Origin: an uncultured Alcaligenaceae bacterium
Lineage (GTDB): Bacteria > Pseudomonadota > Gammaproteobacteria > Burkholderiales > Burkholderiaceae_B
Assembly: GCA_937952975.1 (NCBI GenBank)
Contig: CALFXX010000060.1
Coordinates: 1-44,562, forward strand
Direction of reading: 5' to 3'
DNA: 44,562 nt
Positions 42,371-44,562 of this stretch are shown one piece after another; the stretch's first letter is position 1, and each line of letters begins with the position of its first letter. The notes under the pieces are model-generated. The model was not told the origin of the DNA and ran no database searches. It worked only from the letters and a program-made list of their open reading frames with translations. The position numbers and the translations under genes were made by a program.

Positions 42371-43662
42371 GCGCCAGCGTCGTCCTTCTTATTGCAGCCT
42401 GTGTGTATTTAGCGATCGGTGTGCCGGTTGCTTTCGCGCTTGGCTTATCTACCATCACAACCTTGCTGATTTCAGGCGCTAATTTTCCGTTGCTGGTCTT
42501 GTTAAAAGAAACGTTCACCGGCATCGACAGTTTTCCACTGATGGCCGTGCCCTTCTTTATTCTTGCCGCAGAGTTAATGAGTGGCGGATCACTCACCGAA
42601 GTCTTGTTGAAATTTGCGGGTCAATTCGTTGGTCACAAGCGCGGCGGTTTGGGCTACACCAACGTCGTTTCACTGACTTTTTTCTCTGGGATCTCTGGCT
42701 CGGCTCTGGCTGATGCAGCAGGCCCAGGATCGATGCTCATTCGCATGATGGACAAGGCCGGTTACTCGCGCTCATACGCAGCAGCGTTGACCGCGTCGAC
42801 TGCGATCGTGGGCCCGATTATCCCTCCCTCAATCATCATGATCATCTATGCGCTGGCAGATGATAGGGTGTCAGTTGGGGCACTCTTCGTCGCGGGCCTG
42901 ATCCCCGGCGTACTCATTGCCGTCGCAATGTGTGTCGTGAATTGGTATGTCTCCAAGCAGCGTAACTACAAGGGAGATAATGAGCATCCAACCCGCAAAG
43001 AAATGTGGCTGACAAGTTGGAAGGCATTACCAGCCATCTTATTGCCAGTGATTATTTTAGGCGGCATGCGTGCAGGCTGGTTTACGCCCACCGAAGCTTC
43101 AGTGGTTGCGGTGTTTTATGCCTTGTTGTGCGGCAAATATGTTTATCGCACCCTTGAGTGGAAAGCAGTGCCGAACATTTTGTTTCGTTCGGCGTTACTG
43201 ACAGCCTCTGTGCTCTTGATCATCGGGATGTCGGCTTCTTTTGCCTGGATCTTAACGATCGAAGGCGTACCGCAAGCTGTGGCCAACTGGATTGCAGGCA
43301 TGCATTTGAATGCCTGGACTTTTCTGATTGTGGTCAATATTTTCTTGTTGCTCTTTGGCATTTTCATTGAACCTCTTCCTGGGGTGATGGTGCTTGTGCC
43401 GATTCTGGCGCCCGTTGCAGCCAGCGTGGGGATCGAGCCTATTCACTTCGCGATGATCGTGATCTACAACCTGACGTTGGGGATGATTACCCCTCCGGTG
43501 GGCGGTTTGTTATTCGTGACCTCAAACGTATCAAAAGTGCCCCTGTCTGACTTGACTCGCGAGCTCAAGCCGTTTTTATGGGCGCATGGCATCGTTTTGA
43601 TGCTGTTAACGTTTGTCCCAGCCTTAAGCAACTGGTTGCCACATGCGTTGGGCTATAAATAA
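42367..43662 (+). CDS. dctM: TRAP transporter large permease (DctM family)
   Basis: 431 residues, about 12 hydrophobic segments, the Na+-coupled translocating subunit. Landmarks: PLMAVPFFILAAELMSGG, FSGISGSALADAAGPGSMLI, TASTAIVGPIIPPSIIMIIYA and, near the end, LGMITPPVGGLLFV, all conserved DctM loops. Full length. The RuBisCO-like gene begins directly after its stop (GTG one base later), or overlaps it if an upstream ATG at 43643 is used. So transport and the RuBisCO-like enzyme belong to one transcript. Confidence 0.95.
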   Translation: MSASVVLLIAACVYLAIGVPVAFALGLSTITTLLISGANFPLLVLLKETFTGIDSFPLMAVPFFILAAELMSGGSLTEVLLKFAGQFVGHKRGGLGYTNVVSLTFFSGISGSALADAAGPGSMLIRMMDKAGYSRSYAAALTASTAIVGPIIPPSIIMIIYALADDRVSVGALFVAGLIPGVLIAVAMCVVNWYVSKQRNYKGDNEHPTRKEMWLTSWKALPAILLPVIILGGMRAGWFTPTEASVVAVFYALLCGKYVYRTLEWKAVPNILFRSALLTASVLLIIGMSASFAWILTIEGVPQAVANWIAGMHLNAWTFLIVVNIFLLLFGIFIEPLPGVMVLVPILAPVAASVGIEPIHFAMIVIYNLTLGMITPPVGGLLFVTSNVSKVPLSDLTRELKPFLWAHGIVLMLLTFVPALSNWLPHALGYK

Positions 43663-43663
43663 C

Positions 43664-44562
43664 GTGGATGAACGCTTTTATGCAACGTATTGGCTAGAAA
43701 CAGGCGATGATCCAGCGCGAGCGGCTGAGGTCATCGCAGGCGAGCAGTCAAGTGGCACCTTTTTAAAACTGGCCACCGAAACACCTGCATTAAAAAAGCG
43801 CTCAGGCGCACAGGTCGAAGCGTTAACCATCTTAGATACTTCGACGCAGCCCAGTCTCCCTGGGGGCTTGCGATCCAACGTTTACACGCGTTGCCTTCTC
43901 AAACTGTCTTGGCCACTGAGCAATATCGGGCCATGCCTGCCGAGTGTCCTCTCAACCGTCGCCGGTAATTTATTTGAGTTAGCTCAGGTATCTGGACTCA
44001 GATTACTTGACCTTGAATTGCCTGAAGCCTTTGCGCAGGCATACCCAGGACCAGCGTTTGGCATGCCGGGTACGCGGCGGCTGAGCGGAAAACAAACGGG
44101 GCCCTTTATCGGCACGATCATCAAACCCAGTGTCGGTTTAAGTGCTGTTGAAACTGCAGAACAAGTGCAGCTGCTTGTCGCGGGCGATATCGATTTCATC
44201 AAAGACGACGAGTTGCAAGCTGACGGAACCTACTGTCCGTTTGAAGAGCGCGTTGAACGCGTGATGCGCATCGTGAATCGTGCGGCCGATCAGTCAGGAA
44301 AAAAAGTCATGGTCGCCTTCAACATTACAGGTGACCTTGATCAAATGAGACATCGGCACGACTTTGTACTTGCACACCAAGGCACATGCGTAATGGTCTG
44401 CCTGAACTCGATTGGCTTAGCAGGTATATCGGCTTTCAGAAAGCACAGCCAACTGCCCATACATGCGCATCGTGCGGGCTGGGGCTATTTAAACCGTAGC
44501 CCTGCGTTGGGTTGGGAGTTTACGGCCTGGCAAAAAATCTGGCGTCTTGCAGAGATCGGAAG
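43664..44562 (+). CDS. RuBisCO-like protein (RuBisCO large-chain family), truncated by window edge
   Basis: Open from GTG 43664 (or ATG 43643, which overlaps dctM) to the last base: about 299 residues without a stop. The N-terminal domain ATYWLETGDDPARAAEVIAGEQSSGTF and the barrel start RRLSGKQTGPFIGTIIKPSVGL, with lengths split by ordinary family turns, identify it. Active-site pieces are TIIKPSVGL (first Lys) and DFIKDDE (Lys that is carbamylated, Asp and Glu metal ligands); HAHRAG holds the later His. Loop 6 lies outside. In apionate pathways such proteins decarboxylate or cleave 3-oxo-isoapionate 4-phosphate (OiaX/OiaT types). It is not expected to fix CO2. Confidence 0.9.
   Translation, partial: MDERFYATYWLETGDDPARAAEVIAGEQSSGTFLKLATETPALKKRSGAQVEALTILDTSTQPSLPGGLRSNVYTRCLLKLSWPLSNIGPCLPSVLSTVAGNLFELAQVSGLRLLDLELPEAFAQAYPGPAFGMPGTRRLSGKQTGPFIGTIIKPSVGLSAVETAEQVQLLVAGDIDFIKDDELQADGTYCPFEERVERVMRIVNRAADQSGKKVMVAFNITGDLDQMRHRHDFVLAHQGTCVMVCLNSIGLAGISAFRKHSQLPIHAHRAGWGYLNRSPALGWEFTAWQKIWRLAEIG

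Noticed and set aside
1..44562. CRISPR arrays, insertion sequences, tRNA or rRNA genes
   Set aside because: No regularly spaced repeats, transposase-like frames with terminal repeats, or recognisable RNA gene sequences were seen on reading through the window.

Overview
The window looks like chromosomal accessory DNA from a betaproteobacterium of the Alcaligenaceae/Bordetellaceae type (Burkholderiales). The main reason is the density of Bug (TctC-type) periplasmic binding proteins: ten in 44.6 kb, a hallmark of that group. The QueE has the long cysteine loop described for Burkholderia, and there are many CaiB/BaiF CoA-transferases and aromatic or alicyclic catabolic enzymes. Base composition looks moderate, well below that of classical Bordetella, so a lower-GC relative is my inference. 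I see no rRNA, tRNA, CRISPR array, insertion sequence or phage gene.

Layout. 0-3.3 kb: a 5'-truncated Bug gene, then a leftward set of NTF2-like protein, enolase-superfamily dehydratase and Bug. 3.5-7.4 kb: an orphan LivJ-type ABC binding protein, a leftward CoA-transferase/enoyl-CoA hydratase pair and a SOUL haem-binding protein. 7.5-14.6 kb: two divergent Bug pairs, with a cupin, a TfdA-like 2-oxoglutarate dioxygenase and an MFS transporter. 14.5-19.6 kb: an epoxide hydrolase divergent from an NTF2-FMO fusion and an amidohydrolase, then a Bug. 19.8-25.7 kb: a complete heavy-metal-type RND efflux operon (adaptor, pump, outer-membrane lipoprotein). 25.8-27.5 kb: a carboxymuconolactone decarboxylase-family protein and queE-queD. 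27.5-33.1 kb: a Bug/CoA-transferase pair and a VOC-Bug-FAD monooxygenase operon. 33.2-37.7 kb: a leftward six-gene operon (Bug, SxxK serine hydrolase, Rieske oxygenase, unknown 113-residue protein, [2Fe-2S] ferredoxin, ABM monooxygenase) divergent from a LysR regulator. 38.8-44.6 kb: a hydroxyisobutyrate-dehydrogenase-family protein, an ApnO-like oxidoisomerase, a three-gene TRAP transporter and a RuBisCO-like protein that runs off the right edge.

How it fits together. Most modules pair one periplasmic binding protein with one or two enzymes that could begin the breakdown of an organic acid. No tctA/tctB membrane genes are present, so the Bug proteins must share a membrane complex encoded elsewhere or act as sensors. 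The two most interesting blocks are the Rieske/113-residue/ferredoxin operon, which carries a protein I cannot assign inside visibly AT-richer DNA, and the right-hand block, which resembles a D-apionate (branched sugar acid) pathway using a RuBisCO-like protein fed by a TRAP transporter. The queuosine pair includes a QueD homologue in which the catalytic cysteine and the pterin-binding glutamate appear to be replaced.
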